NCBI GenBank assembly: GCA_964389365.1
Contig: CAYMDO010000004.1
Span: 1-64,000 of the forward strand
Length of the DNA stretch: 64,000 bases
Reading direction: 5' to 3'
Source of the DNA: UBA993 sp964389365
GTDB lineage: Bacteria; Bacillota; Dethiobacteria; DTU022
The number at the start of each line of letters is the position of its first letter. The first letter of the stretch is position 1. The notes beneath the pieces were generated by a model. That model was not told the DNA's origin and did no database searches. It worked only from the letters and a program-made list of their open reading frames with translations. Of this stretch, positions 26,290-35,053 are shown in pieces. Both the position numbers and the translations under genes were made by a program.

Positions 26290-27339
26290 TTGGAGCGTGA
26301 AGGCATACGCCTAACAAAAATGACAACCAGCGCCGGCTGAGCAGCAAAGATCGGGCCGGAAGCTCTGGCGCAGGTGCTGCGCTCTTTACCTGAGTTTGAT
26401 GATCCAAACTACCTGAACCGGGATCAGCATTTTTCAGATGCCGGTATTTACAGGGTGTCGGAAACCCATGCCCTGGTACAGACTGTTGACTTTTTTACAC
26501 CCATCGTTGATGATCCTTATCTGTTTGGTCAGATTGCCGCAGCCAATGCTTTAAGCGATGTTTATGCTATGGGCGGAAAACCGCTCACGGCGCTAAACAT
26601 TATATGCTTCCCTATCTCCTGCCAGCCGCTTGAAATCATGGAGACAATCTTGCTAGGTGGTTACAGCAAGGTAAAAGAGGCTGGGGCAGTAGTGGTCGGC
26701 GGTCACAGCATTGAAGATCCGGAGCCCAAATTTGGCCTTTCTGTAACCGGGTTGGTTGAAATAAAAAGATTAATCACCGGCAGCAGAGCCCGCCCGGGAG
26801 ATCTTCTGGTGTTGACCAAACCTTTGGGTACAGGGATTATCAACACTGCCGTTAAGGGTGATATGATTGCTGAAAAAGAGGCCCGCCTGGTTATTGAAAA
26901 CATGGCTGCTCTTAATGCAAAAGCATCGGAAGCAATGGTTGAACAAGGTATACTAGCTTGTACTGATGTTACCGGTTTCAGCCTGCTGGGCCATCTGCAT
27001 GAAATGCTGATTTGCAGCTCGGTATCCGCCGTCCTTAATTTTGATCGTATTCCATTTTACCCCCGGGTTAAAGAAATGGCTGCTCTGGGGTTGATTCCCG
27101 CAGGAGCTTACCGCAACCTTAACTATTTGCTCCCTTATCTTAAGTGGCAGGGACCGGATGAACTTAAAAATGATGCTTTGATCATTTTGGCTGATCCTCA
27201 GACTTCAGGCGGCCTGCTAGCTGCTGTAGCTCCGGATAAAATCGATTCTTTCTTATCTGCACTGCAGTCCGTAAAAACTTTAGGCCAGGTTATCGGCCAG
27301 ATCACCGACAGCCACGGAAATACAATTACTATTTACTGA
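26290..27339 (+). CDS. selD: Selenophosphate synthetase containing selenocysteine
   Basis: ATP-dependent synthesis of selenophosphate from selenide. The frame starts at TTG 26290 (GGGAGGGTGGG just upstream) and reads MEREGIRLTKMTTSAG-U-AAKIGPEAL; the TGA at 26338-26340 (codon 17) lies exactly where SelD has its catalytic Cys/Sec followed by x-x-Lys (here U-A-A-K), so it is decoded as selenocysteine. Automated callers begin at GTG 26374 and lose the active site. Total 349 aa, the normal length. Later motifs: TVDFFTPIVDDPYLFG near 65-80, GGHSIEDPEPK near 140, and C-terminal DPQTSGGLL. Last gene of selABD. Confidence 0.95.
26338..26380 (+). promoter_or_regulatory. Sec UGA codon and candidate bacterial SECIS hairpin
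   Basis: Right after the TGA, GCAGCA (26341-26346) can pair with TGCTGC (26375-26380), enclosing a small upper stem G55-C56-C57 with G67-G68-C69 (numbers after 26300) and a 9-nt loop that begins with GG. A hairpin with GG in its apical loop about 18 nt after the UGA fits the bacterial SECIS pattern. Folding was judged by eye. Confidence 0.55.
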
Positions 27340-27427
27340 TTGTTGCAGGCGATCTGGTTCCTTTTAGGCATAGGTTTGTTCGGTGAATATTTGTCTATGG
27401 AAAATATTTAAGAATTTAAAAATCAGG

Positions 27428-27455
27428 CAGGATATAATGCTGAATATGCCGAATT
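27428..27455 (+). repeat. CAGGA-N-GAATA intergenic motif, copy 2
   Basis: CAGGAT at 27428 (inside CAGGCAGGAT, 27424-27433) and GAATT at 27451 with GCC before it, spacing 23. Lies upstream of the hdr-etf-flox operon, 73 nt before the small ORF and 164 nt before hdrD. Confidence 0.4.
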
Positions 27456-27523
27456 CCACCAATATGATTATATTTTTATGAAATTATCATACAATTTAAC
27501 AATTGGTCAATAGGAGGTGAAGT

Positions 27524-27625
27524 TTGAGCCGCAAGAGTGCAATTATTTTCCGGTGCTTAAATATTGCTGCCGGGGAAGTTGAAGAAACCATTTTTTATGA
27601 TGCGGGGTATGCTTATGAGTATTGA
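27524..27625 (+). CDS. Possible 33-aa leader ORF before hdrD
   Basis: A very strong AGGAGGTGA (27512-27520) precedes TTG 27524, which opens a 33-codon frame (MSRKSAIIFRCLN...DAGYAYEY) ending at TGA 27623-27625, overlapping the first codons of hdrD by 11 bp. hdrD's own ribosome site (GCGGGG) is much weaker, so translation of this small frame may drive hdrD by coupling. It may be a leader peptide or a chance frame using the operon's main ribosome site. No family recognised. Confidence 0.35.
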   Translation: MSRKSAIIFRCLNIAAGEVEETIFYDAGYAYEY

Positions 27626-28751
27626 AAGTCAGACATTTACCGATAAATATGATCTGCTGGGTTGTATCCAATGCGGGCGTTGTACCGGGGGCTGCCCGGT
27701 TACTGTGCGGGCGGATCTGAATGTTCGCCGCTTTGTATATGATGCCTACAATGAGGAGAAACTTGAAGAACTTGCCCGGCTGGCGGAAATCTGGGATTGT
27801 ACAGCCTGTCATACCTGTGCGGTGCGCTGCCCTAAAGGGTTAAAGCCGCTTGAAGTACTGCTGGGACTGCGAACCATAATTGTTGAAAGCGGAAAGGTAG
27901 AACCGACAGTTCGAGATGCTTTGCAGAGTGTCCTTCTGGAGGGGAACCCCTGGGAAAAAGCGAGAGCAGCTCGGAGTGATTGGATGGAAGGCCAGGATGT
28001 TAAAATAGCAGAGCCCGGTGTTGCGGTTGAAAATCTAATTTTTGTCTGCTGCACCATCGCTTATGATCCCAGGGTCCAGATTGTTGCGAAGAACCTGGCA
28101 CGCATTTTGAACAAAGCCGGGGTTGATTACGCTTTTCTTGACGAAAGTGAAAGCTGCTGCGGCAGTGAGGTTTTTACCCTTGGGGAAGAAGGCTTGTTTG
28201 AAATGCTTGTTGAGGATAATTCAGAGTTTCTAAATGAGTTTTCCGCCACTCGTCTAGTCACCCTTTCGCCCCACTGTTTCTCTACTTATCGTAAACAATA
28301 CCCTAATCTAAAGATGCCGGTGTGGCATTATACACAGCTCTTGGAAGAGCTGCTAAGGGTAGGTAAATTGGACTGGAGGGGCGACCTTCAGAAAAAAGTC
28401 GTTTTTCATGATCCCTGTTATCTTGGAAAGCAGGGAAATATATATAGCGAGCCACGTCAGATATTAAAGGGTATTCCCGGTGTGGAACTGCTGGAGTTTG
28501 ATCGCTGCCGCGAGCGTTCATTGTGCTGCGAAGGCGGGGGCGGCAAAATGTGGGTAGAGTCGACATCGAAAAAAGAACGCCTGGCAGAAACACGGATTAA
28601 GGATGCCAAGGCGTTGGATGCAGATATTGTAGCGGTTGCCTGTCCGTTTTGTGTTTTAACCCTTGAGGATGCCATGAAAGGACTTGGCTATGAGGAAGAG
28701 ATGCGGGTGGCCGAGATTATGGAACTTATGGGTGAATATGCTGAGGCTTAA
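27615..28751 (+). CDS. hdrD: HdrD-like iron-sulfur protein (fused HdrC-HdrB)
   Basis: About 378 aa. N-terminal HdrC-type half with two 4Fe-4S motifs (CIQCGRCTGGCP near 17-28 and CTACHTCAVRCP near 62-73). C-terminal half has two CCG domains of the HdrB type: SESCCGSEVF near 179 and RSLCCEGGGG near 300, followed by CPFC near 343, sites of the noncubane 4Fe-4S clusters that reduce disulfides or pass electrons in pairs. No membrane segment, unlike respiratory HdrDE or GlpC-type membrane partners. ATG 27615 is placed 7 nt after GGGG. First main gene of an operon with etfBA, hdrA, mvhD and flox genes; it probably links the ETF to HdrA. The natural disulfide or alternative acceptor is unknown. Confidence 0.85.
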   Translation: MSIESQTFTDKYDLLGCIQCGRCTGGCPVTVRADLNVRRFVYDAYNEEKLEELARLAEIWDCTACHTCAVRCPKGLKPLEVLLGLRTIIVESGKVEPTVRDALQSVLLEGNPWEKARAARSDWMEGQDVKIAEPGVAVENLIFVCCTIAYDPRVQIVAKNLARILNKAGVDYAFLDESESCCGSEVFTLGEEGLFEMLVEDNSEFLNEFSATRLVTLSPHCFSTYRKQYPNLKMPVWHYTQLLEELLRVGKLDWRGDLQKKVVFHDPCYLGKQGNIYSEPRQILKGIPGVELLEFDRCRERSLCCEGGGGKMWVESTSKKERLAETRIKDAKALDADIVAVACPFCVLTLEDAMKGLGYEEEMRVAEIMELMGEYAEA

Positions 28752-28787
28752 TATGTTTTCTAATTTTGGCAGGAGGTGGAAATAAAG

Positions 28788-29579
28788 ATGAAAATGTTTG
28801 TTTGCATTAAGTATGTGCCCGATACTTCGGAAGCCGAAGTAAAGGTCAATCCTGATGGTTTATCAGTTGACAGCAGCCGTTTTTCTTTTGATATCAATGA
28901 TGCTGACAACTATGCCGTTGAGGAATCGGTATTGCTAAAAGAAGCCGGCGAGGGTGATGTTACTGTTCTTTCGATCGGTCCGAAACAGTCGGATGTTATG
29001 ATTCGTATGGCTATGGCCAAGGGTTGCGATCGGGCCGTACGGATCGAAGATGAACGCATTGCCGGTTATGATCCGTTGATGGTAGCCAAGGTGTTGGCTG
29101 GCGCGATCAAGGGCCATGATTTTGATCTGGTATTGACTGGCTGCATAGCCAGCGATGACTGGCACATGTCTACAGGGGTGGCATTGGCCGAAGAACTTGG
29201 TGTCAACCATGCTTCGATGGTTAAGAAAGTGGAAGTCCTTGACGGCGGAAAAATTAAGGTCTACCGCGAGCTTGAAGGCGGTCTGATGGAAGTAGTGGAA
29301 GTCGAGCTTCCGGCAGTGCTGACTATTCAAACAGGGATTAACGAACCGCGTTATGCGCCAATCCGCGGCATTCGTGAAGCGCAGAAGAAAGAACTCAAAG
29401 TATCAAGTCTTGACGACTTAGGCATAGCAGCCGACGAAGTCAATGCTGACGCTTCGATGATAATTCTAGAGCAGCTTTATATCCCCGAAGTTGAGTCTTC
29501 TGCTGAGTTTATTGAAGGTGAACCGGATGAAAAAGCAGAAAAACTGGCATCGATCCTGGTTAAGGGAGGCCTCGTATAA
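28788..29579 (+). CDS. etfB: Electron transfer flavoprotein beta subunit
   Basis: About 263 aa; FixA/EtfB family subunit that binds AMP or a second FAD. CIKYVPDTSE at the N-terminus, the NDADNYAVEESVLLKE block near 40 and the FAD/AMP-loop GPKQSDVMIRMAMAKGCDRA near 70 are typical. GCIASDD near 117 is also family-specific. ATG 28788 follows AGGAGGTGG; an upstream in-frame GTG lacks a site. Overlaps etfA by one base. Location between hdrD and hdrA suggests the ETF is a dedicated subunit of the Hdr complex and not a general acyl-CoA dehydrogenase partner. Confidence 0.93.
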   Translation: MKMFVCIKYVPDTSEAEVKVNPDGLSVDSSRFSFDINDADNYAVEESVLLKEAGEGDVTVLSIGPKQSDVMIRMAMAKGCDRAVRIEDERIAGYDPLMVAKVLAGAIKGHDFDLVLTGCIASDDWHMSTGVALAEELGVNHASMVKKVEVLDGGKIKVYRELEGGLMEVVEVELPAVLTIQTGINEPRYAPIRGIREAQKKELKVSSLDDLGIAADEVNADASMIILEQLYIPEVESSAEFIEGEPDEKAEKLASILVKGGLV

Positions 29580-30553
29580 TGGGTAACATCTTAGTATTGG
29601 CGGAACACCGTCAGGGAGTTTTAAGGGATGTCTCTTTTGAAATGATGGCTGTTGCCCCCAAATTAGCCGAGCTGATGGGCGCTGAAGTAGTGGCCCTTTT
29701 AATCGGCAGTGGCATGGATGAACTGGCCAAAAAAATGGCCGATTTCGGTATTAAAGTTTTAGTTGTCGATGACCCGCTGTTTAAAGATTTTAACGCTGAC
29801 AAATATCAGAAAGTTCTCTCGGCTCTGATCGACGATCTTAAGCCGGCGGTTTTAATGACCGGACATACAGCTCAGGGTGTTGATTTTATGCCTGCCCTGG
29901 CTGTTGAAAAGAAGCTGCCACTGGTAGCTGACGTGATTGGCCTTGATTTTGCCGGCGGTACGCTGAAGGCAATCCGCCAGTTATATTCAGGCAAGGCAAA
30001 CGCGGTAATAGCTTATAAACCGGCTGCAACATACCTGCTGACATTTCGCGAAGGAGCCGTGGAAGCTCCTGATGCTTCAGCCAGCGGTTCTGTAGAAAAA
30101 ATAGGTTCGCCGCTAAAAGATGATCTTCCATACCGAAAATTTATTGAGTATGTTGAAGCCGAAGTTGGCGATGTTGATATTACCCAGTCGGATATTCTGG
30201 TTTCAGTGGGTCGTGGTTTGAAAGAAGATAAGAATTTGCCTTTGGTTGAAGATCTGGCCAAAGCTATTAAGGCTGATATTGCCGGGTCCCGTGCGGCAAC
30301 TGACGCCGGTTGGATTCCGCATGACCGGCAGGTCGGAACTTCAGGCAAGTCGGTTAAACCGAAACTTTATATTGCTATGGGTATATCCGGGGCATTTCAG
30401 CATATAGCCGGGATGAAAGGCGCAAAAACCGTTGTAGCTATAAACAAGGACCCGGAGGCCCCGATCTTTACTGTAGCGGACTATGCCATTGTTGACGACA
30501 TGTTTAAGGTTGTGCCTAAGCTGACCGAGAAGTTGAAGGAGTTAAAAAGATAG
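29579..30553 (+). CDS. etfA: Electron transfer flavoprotein alpha subunit
   Basis: 324-aa FAD-binding subunit of the ETF. C-terminal FAD signature near 260-305: AAGW/HDRQVGTSGKSVKP-type segment, GISGAFQHIAGM and INKDPEAPIFTVADY. The N-terminal Rossmann half pairs with EtfB. ATG overlaps the etfB stop by one base (TAATG). No ferredoxin domain is fused. Whether this ETF bifurcates electrons cannot be read with certainty; neighbouring flavoproteins make it plausible. Confidence 0.93.
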   Translation: MGNILVLAEHRQGVLRDVSFEMMAVAPKLAELMGAEVVALLIGSGMDELAKKMADFGIKVLVVDDPLFKDFNADKYQKVLSALIDDLKPAVLMTGHTAQGVDFMPALAVEKKLPLVADVIGLDFAGGTLKAIRQLYSGKANAVIAYKPAATYLLTFREGAVEAPDASASGSVEKIGSPLKDDLPYRKFIEYVEAEVGDVDITQSDILVSVGRGLKEDKNLPLVEDLAKAIKADIAGSRAATDAGWIPHDRQVGTSGKSVKPKLYIAMGISGAFQHIAGMKGAKTVVAINKDPEAPIFTVADYAIVDDMFKVVPKLTEKLKELKR

Positions 30554-30602
30554 ATGTCAGCTTCTAAGGTAGGCCAATCTTGACGGGAGGATGACAAACC
30601 AG

Positions 30603-32603
30603 ATGACGGAAAAACCGAAAATTGGCGTCTATGTCTGTCACTGTGGAATAAATATTTCAGCGACGGTAGATGTTGAGACAGTTGCGGATTACGCACTGAA
30701 GCTGCCCAATGTAGAGGTGGCACGCACCTATTCGTATATGTGCTCTGATCCCGGTCAGTCCCTGATCAAAAACGATATCAGGGAGCATGGGCTCAACCGG
30801 GTTATCGTGGCATCCTGCTCTCCACGCATGCACGAGCCGACATTTCGCAAAGCTATTCAGGAGGCGGGGATTAACCCCTATTACCTGGAGATGGCAAATA
30901 TCAGGGAACAGTGTTCATGGGTGCATGATGATATGGAAAAGGCAACAGCAAAGTCTAAAAAGCTGGTAGCCGCATCTGTGGCAAAAGTGAGGTTGCTTGA
31001 AGCTCTCGAATCTAAGGAGGTTGACGCAGAACCTTCTGCCCTGGTAATCGGAGCTGGGATCGCCGGCATTCAGGCTGCGCTGGATATAGCCGATGCAGGC
31101 TTTAAGGTCTACCTGGTAGAAAAAACTCCCTCAGTTGGCGGAAGGATGGCCCAACTGGACAAGACTTTTCCAACTCTAGACTGCTCTGCTTGTATCCTAA
31201 CCCCGAAGATGGTCGATTGCGCTAGCCACCCTAATATTGAGCTTCTAAGTTACTCAGAGGTAGAGGAAATTGGCGGATACATAGGCAATTTTGATGTTAA
31301 GGTGCGGAAAAAAGCACGCTATGTCGATTTTGACAAGTGCACCGGTTGCGGGGATTGTGCTATGGAGTGCAGGGTTAAAGATCGTTTTCCCAGTGAATTT
31401 GATCAGAGTATGGGGAAACGATCGGCGGTCTACCTGCCTTTTCCCCAGGCTGTACCGGCCAAATATACCATTGATCCGCAAAATTGCCTTTACTTAAGTA
31501 AAGGCAAATGCGGTAAAAGCCCAAAGTGTGCCGAAGTCTGCCAGGCAGGGGCAATCAATTTCGACCAGGTAGACGATATTGTGGAATTTAAGGTCGGAGC
31601 AGTAATCGTGGCTACCGGTTTTGATCCATTTGATGCAACACGCAAACCTGAGTATGGTTACAGTGACTATCCGAATGTCATTACAGGCATGGAGATGGAG
31701 CGTCTAGTTTCTGCTTCCGGGCCGACCGGCGGTAAAGTAAAAATCTTTAACGGCACAGAGGAGATCGAGCCGAGGGAGATTGCTTTTATCAAATGTGTTG
31801 GTTCAAGGGATGCCAGCATCGGCAATGAATACTGCTCAAGAGTATGTTGTATGTATGTAGCCAAGCAAGCCCATCTCTTAAGGGATAAAATGCCGGATGC
31901 CCGTATCCGTGTTTATTATATGGATGTCCGGGCTTTCGGTAAGGGTTTCGAAGAATTTTATGATCGTGTCCGACGTGAAAATGTTCGCTATATCCGCGGA
32001 AATCCATCTGAAATATTCAAGCGTGGCAATAAGCTGGTAGTCAAGGTTGAAGATACGCTGACTGCAACTCCGATCGAAGATGAAGTAGATCTGGTAGTGC
32101 TCGGTGTCGGTCTGGAGCCGAGAGCAGACATGCGTCAGACGATGGAATTGCTGCGTTTATCGCAGTCGCCTGACCGGTTCTTCCTTGAAGCACATCCGAA
32201 ACTGAGGCCTGTCGATACCGCTACTGATGGAGTTTTCCTGGCCGGCTGTTGCCAGGGGCCTAAAGATATTCCCGATACGGTTGCCCAGGCTAAAGGTGCT
32301 GCCTCTTCAGCAATGATACCACTTGCCAGGGGCAAAGTAATGATAAGCGCACAGGTGGCCACTGTTGACGAAACAACCTGCAGGGGCTGTGGTTTCTGTG
32401 TGAACATCTGCCCCTATACGGCTATAGAGCTGGTTACAGTTAATCGCCACGGGCATGAAGTTGAAGTTGCCAGGGTTAACGAAGCCCTCTGTAAAGGCTG
32501 CGGATCCTGTTCGGCCGGTTGTCTTTCCGATTCAATCCAGCCGAAATCATTCCGTGATCGCCAGATCTTACCGCAGATAGCGGCGTTGGGGGTCTTAAAA
32601 TGA
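30603..32603 (+). CDS. hdrA: Heterodisulfide reductase subunit A (HdrA)
   Basis: Iron-sulfur flavoprotein of about 666 aa, the electron-bifurcating or branching subunit of Hdr complexes. N-terminal VYVCHCGINI motif, dinucleotide fold GAGIAGIQAALDIADAG near 145-161, a Cys-containing TLDCSACILTPKM near 190, a ferredoxin-like insertion CTGCGDCAMEC near 240 and two C-terminal 4Fe-4S motifs (CRGCGFCVNICP near 592 and CKGCGSCSAGC near 629). Start ATG 30603 is preferred because ATG 30591 abuts GGGAGG with no spacing. Overlaps mvhD (ATGA). Works with hdrD upstream and mvhD/flox downstream. Confidence 0.93.
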   Translation: MTEKPKIGVYVCHCGINISATVDVETVADYALKLPNVEVARTYSYMCSDPGQSLIKNDIREHGLNRVIVASCSPRMHEPTFRKAIQEAGINPYYLEMANIREQCSWVHDDMEKATAKSKKLVAASVAKVRLLEALESKEVDAEPSALVIGAGIAGIQAALDIADAGFKVYLVEKTPSVGGRMAQLDKTFPTLDCSACILTPKMVDCASHPNIELLSYSEVEEIGGYIGNFDVKVRKKARYVDFDKCTGCGDCAMECRVKDRFPSEFDQSMGKRSAVYLPFPQAVPAKYTIDPQNCLYLSKGKCGKSPKCAEVCQAGAINFDQVDDIVEFKVGAVIVATGFDPFDATRKPEYGYSDYPNVITGMEMERLVSASGPTGGKVKIFNGTEEIEPREIAFIKCVGSRDASIGNEYCSRVCCMYVAKQAHLLRDKMPDARIRVYYMDVRAFGKGFEEFYDRVRRENVRYIRGNPSEIFKRGNKLVVKVEDTLTATPIEDEVDLVVLGVGLEPRADMRQTMELLRLSQSPDRFFLEAHPKLRPVDTATDGVFLAGCCQGPKDIPDTVAQAKGAASSAMIPLARGKVMISAQVATVDETTCRGCGFCVNICPYTAIELVTVNRHGHEVEVARVNEALCKGCGSCSAGCLSDSIQPKSFRDRQILPQIAALGVLK

Positions 32604-33031
32604 GCGACAAATATGAACCTAACATTGTAGCCTTCCTTTGTAACTGGTGCTCTTATGCCGGAGCGGACCTGGCCGGAACCAGCCGGGTTCAGTACCCGGC
32701 TAATATCCGGGTGATTAGGGTTATGTGTTCCGGGCGAGTAAACCCGTTATATGTAATGAACGCCCTGCAGCAGGGAGCCGACGGGGTGCTTGTTTCCGGG
32801 TGCCACCCCGGTGATTGCCACTATATGGAAGGCAACTTTTATGCCCGGCGCCGTCTCGGCATGCTGAAAGATTTGATGGAATTTGTAGGCGTAGACCCGA
32901 GGCGGTTTCATATGAGCTGGGTATCGGCATCAGAGGGGCACAAATGGAAAGAAGTTGTGGAAAAAACCGTTGAAGATGCTCAAGAAGCCGGCCCATTTGA
33001 AGGTTTCAGGCGTCGGCAGATTGACTGGTAG
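32600..33031 (+). CDS. mvhD: MvhD/FloxD-type 2Fe-2S electron-transfer protein
   Basis: 143-aa small iron-sulfur protein that hands electrons from a hydrogenase, formate dehydrogenase or Flox module to HdrA. N-terminal FLCNWCSYAGADLAG (C-x2-C, no UGA here, so Cys and not Sec), MCSGRV near 38 and GCHPGDCHYMEGN near 67 give the conserved cysteines. Overlaps hdrA by 4 bp. No hydrogenase subunits follow, so the donor is the downstream Flox-type module. Confidence 0.92.
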   Translation: MSDKYEPNIVAFLCNWCSYAGADLAGTSRVQYPANIRVIRVMCSGRVNPLYVMNALQQGADGVLVSGCHPGDCHYMEGNFYARRRLGMLKDLMEFVGVDPRRFHMSWVSASEGHKWKEVVEKTVEDAQEAGPFEGFRRRQIDW

Positions 33032-33047
33032 GAGGGGTTATTTGAAG

Positions 33048-34028
33048 ATGGATTTGGAACAATTGCGTAATACCGCAGCAGAAGTCGTTGCCCGTGACGA
33101 TGTCAAGTACCTTATCGGATGGAAGAAAGGTTCTTATGGATACCGGGTTGCCCCGGCATTTGTTGAAGATGCCGCAGGCGTAGCAGGGTTGATCTTTTCA
33201 CCCCTCTGCACCGCAAACTTGGCTACCTACCTGACTCTGGTTGAAAAAACCCCACTGCCCCGCGGCCAGGAAGCAGATAGACGAAAAGTTGCCCTGATGG
33301 TGAAAGGTTGTGACAGCAGGGCTTTTGTGCAGTTGCTGGTTGAAAAAGGGGTCCACCGGGAAGACGTTGTTATTATTGGCTGTCCCTGTCACGGTGTGGT
33401 AGATCAGGGTTTGCTGATAGAAAAATATGGCGACACCTATGAACCGGCAGAGATTAGGTGGTATAGCGACAGTTTTATCCTGACCCGTGGCGAAGAAGAA
33501 ATCAGTATCCCCAGGGAAGAAGTTCTGGCTGAAAAATGCCGGCTTTGTCGTTATCCAAATCCGGTGATCAGTGACTACCTTATCTGCGACGAGGTTAGTA
33601 AGCGGAACCCGTCTGAAGACAGTGGGGTTAGTGATATTGAAGCGAAGGATGTTGATGGACGCTGGGAATATTGGCAGGAACAATTTGCCAGGTGTATTCG
33701 CTGTTACAGTTGCCGTAATGTATGCCCGCTTTGCTATTGCCAGGATTGTATCCTTGATCGGCTAAACCCGACCTGGGTCAACCGGGCGGTCAACTTCTCT
33801 GAAAATACTGCTTTTAATATTTCCAGGGCTTTCCATCTGGCCGGTCGCTGTATAGAATGCGGCGAGTGTGAAAGGGTCTGCCCGGCCATTATCCCCCTGG
33901 GCAGAATTAATCGCAAAATGGCCAGGGAAGTGCGGGAAAAATATGGTTTCGAACCGGGTTTAGATCCCGAAGCCGAGCCGTTCCAGGCCAGTTTTAAGCC
34001 TGATGATCCCGCGGATTTCATACTTTAG
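33048..34028 (+). CDS. floxC: Iron-sulfur protein, FloxC-like
   Basis: About 326 aa. The first 200 residues resemble the coenzyme-F420-hydrogenase / reductase beta-like region (MVKGCDSRAF, IIGCPCHG, AEKCRLCRYPNP). Two C-terminal 4Fe-4S motifs follow: CIRCYSCRNVCP with further Cys in LCYCQDC near 215-235, then CIECGECERVCP near 272-283. Start chosen at ATG 33048 (AGGAGGGG 10 nt before); TTG 33042 is possible. Sits in the Flox part of the operon after mvhD. Assignment to FloxC is from order and cysteine pattern. Confidence 0.75.
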   Translation: MDLEQLRNTAAEVVARDDVKYLIGWKKGSYGYRVAPAFVEDAAGVAGLIFSPLCTANLATYLTLVEKTPLPRGQEADRRKVALMVKGCDSRAFVQLLVEKGVHREDVVIIGCPCHGVVDQGLLIEKYGDTYEPAEIRWYSDSFILTRGEEEISIPREEVLAEKCRLCRYPNPVISDYLICDEVSKRNPSEDSGVSDIEAKDVDGRWEYWQEQFARCIRCYSCRNVCPLCYCQDCILDRLNPTWVNRAVNFSENTAFNISRAFHLAGRCIECGECERVCPAIIPLGRINRKMAREVREKYGFEPGLDPEAEPFQASFKPDDPADFIL

Positions 34029-34039
34029 AGGTGGGTGAT

Positions 34040-35053
34040 ATGTCAGCGATGATTTTAAATAAGGAAAAATGGCCTGAATTTCTTGGAACGTTGACCGGTA
34101 AGAAACTCATGGCAGTAAAACACGAAGGTGATGCAATGTGTTTTGCCCCGGTATTAGAAGGTGAAGAGGTATTGCTTGGTTTTGGTAATACGCGGGTGCC
34201 GCCGAAAGTGGCAACTTTTCCTCAAACCGAAACCATGTATCGTTTCCAATTGGGCAATGTTGAAATGGAAGAGCCAAAACCGGGAGAAGAGCTGATCCTG
34301 CTTGGCGCCAGGCCCTGTGATGCCAGGGCTATGGCGATAGTGGAGAAACTATTCCGGTGGGATTACGATGATCCGTATTACCTAAAAAGGCGGGATCAGG
34401 TAACTTTAGTCGGTTTAGCCTGTAATGAGCCCGGTTTAAACTGTTTCTGCACATCCGTTGGCGGTACCCCTGATTCCACAGAAGGGCTAGACCTGCTAAT
34501 GTATGATCTCGGCAGCAATTACCTGCTCGAAACTGTCACTGCTAAAGGGGAGGCTATTTTTGCTGAAATAAAAGGGCTGCTTTCCGACCCTGATGCTGAA
34601 ACGGTTAAAGCAAAACAAAAGTTGGCTGCAGAGGCCGCAGCAATAATCAAGCGTGCTGTAAACCACGAGGGTATACCGGCAGGATTACCCGGCCTGTGGG
34701 AAGATCCGCTCTGGAAAAGAGTCTCAGCATCGTGTATTGGTTGTGGAACCTGTACTTACCTTTGCCCTACCTGTCATTGTTTTGATATTCAGGATGAGGT
34801 GGAAGGTTTTGAAGCACGGCGTTGCCGGACATGGGATTCCTGTATGTTTGAAGAATACACCTTGCATACTTCCGGACATAACCCCAGGCCAACCCGCCGG
34901 GAAAGAACCAGGAATCGCATCAATCATAAATATAGCTATTATGTCGGTAAGTTCAATGTAATTGCCTGTGTTGGCTGCGGGCGGTGTATTAACCTGTGCC
35001 CTGTCAATATCGACATTGTTGATATACTACGACAGGTGAAGGAGGCGCTATAA
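34040..35053 (+). CDS. floxB: 4Fe-4S dicluster protein, FloxB/AsrA-like
   Basis: About 337 aa, related to sulfhydrogenase beta / anaerobic sulfite reductase A subunits. N-terminal 200 residues are a non-Fe-S domain with GARPCDARAM near 96 and GLACNEPGLNCFC near 128; two C-terminal clusters: CIGCGTCTYLCPTCHC near 233 and CVGCGRCINLCP near 312. ATG 34040 follows AGAGGTGGG. Overlaps the FAD/NAD-binding gene by one base; the AsrA/AsrB-like pair takes electrons from NAD(P)H. Confidence 0.8.
   Translation: MSAMILNKEKWPEFLGTLTGKKLMAVKHEGDAMCFAPVLEGEEVLLGFGNTRVPPKVATFPQTETMYRFQLGNVEMEEPKPGEELILLGARPCDARAMAIVEKLFRWDYDDPYYLKRRDQVTLVGLACNEPGLNCFCTSVGGTPDSTEGLDLLMYDLGSNYLLETVTAKGEAIFAEIKGLLSDPDAETVKAKQKLAAEAAAIIKRAVNHEGIPAGLPGLWEDPLWKRVSASCIGCGTCTYLCPTCHCFDIQDEVEGFEARRCRTWDSCMFEEYTLHTSGHNPRPTRRERTRNRINHKYSYYVGKFNVIACVGCGRCINLCPVNIDIVDILRQVKEAL

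Noticed and set aside
27481..27511. Rex-like operator (CAATT-TAAC-AATTG) before hdrD
   Set aside because: Only a 5-bp inverted repeat; it lacks the TTGTTAA-type half sites of Firmicute Rex.
32600..33031. Possible selenocysteine in MvhD
   Set aside because: Selenocysteine occurs in some relatives, but here the relevant positions are Cys codons and no in-frame TGA exists.
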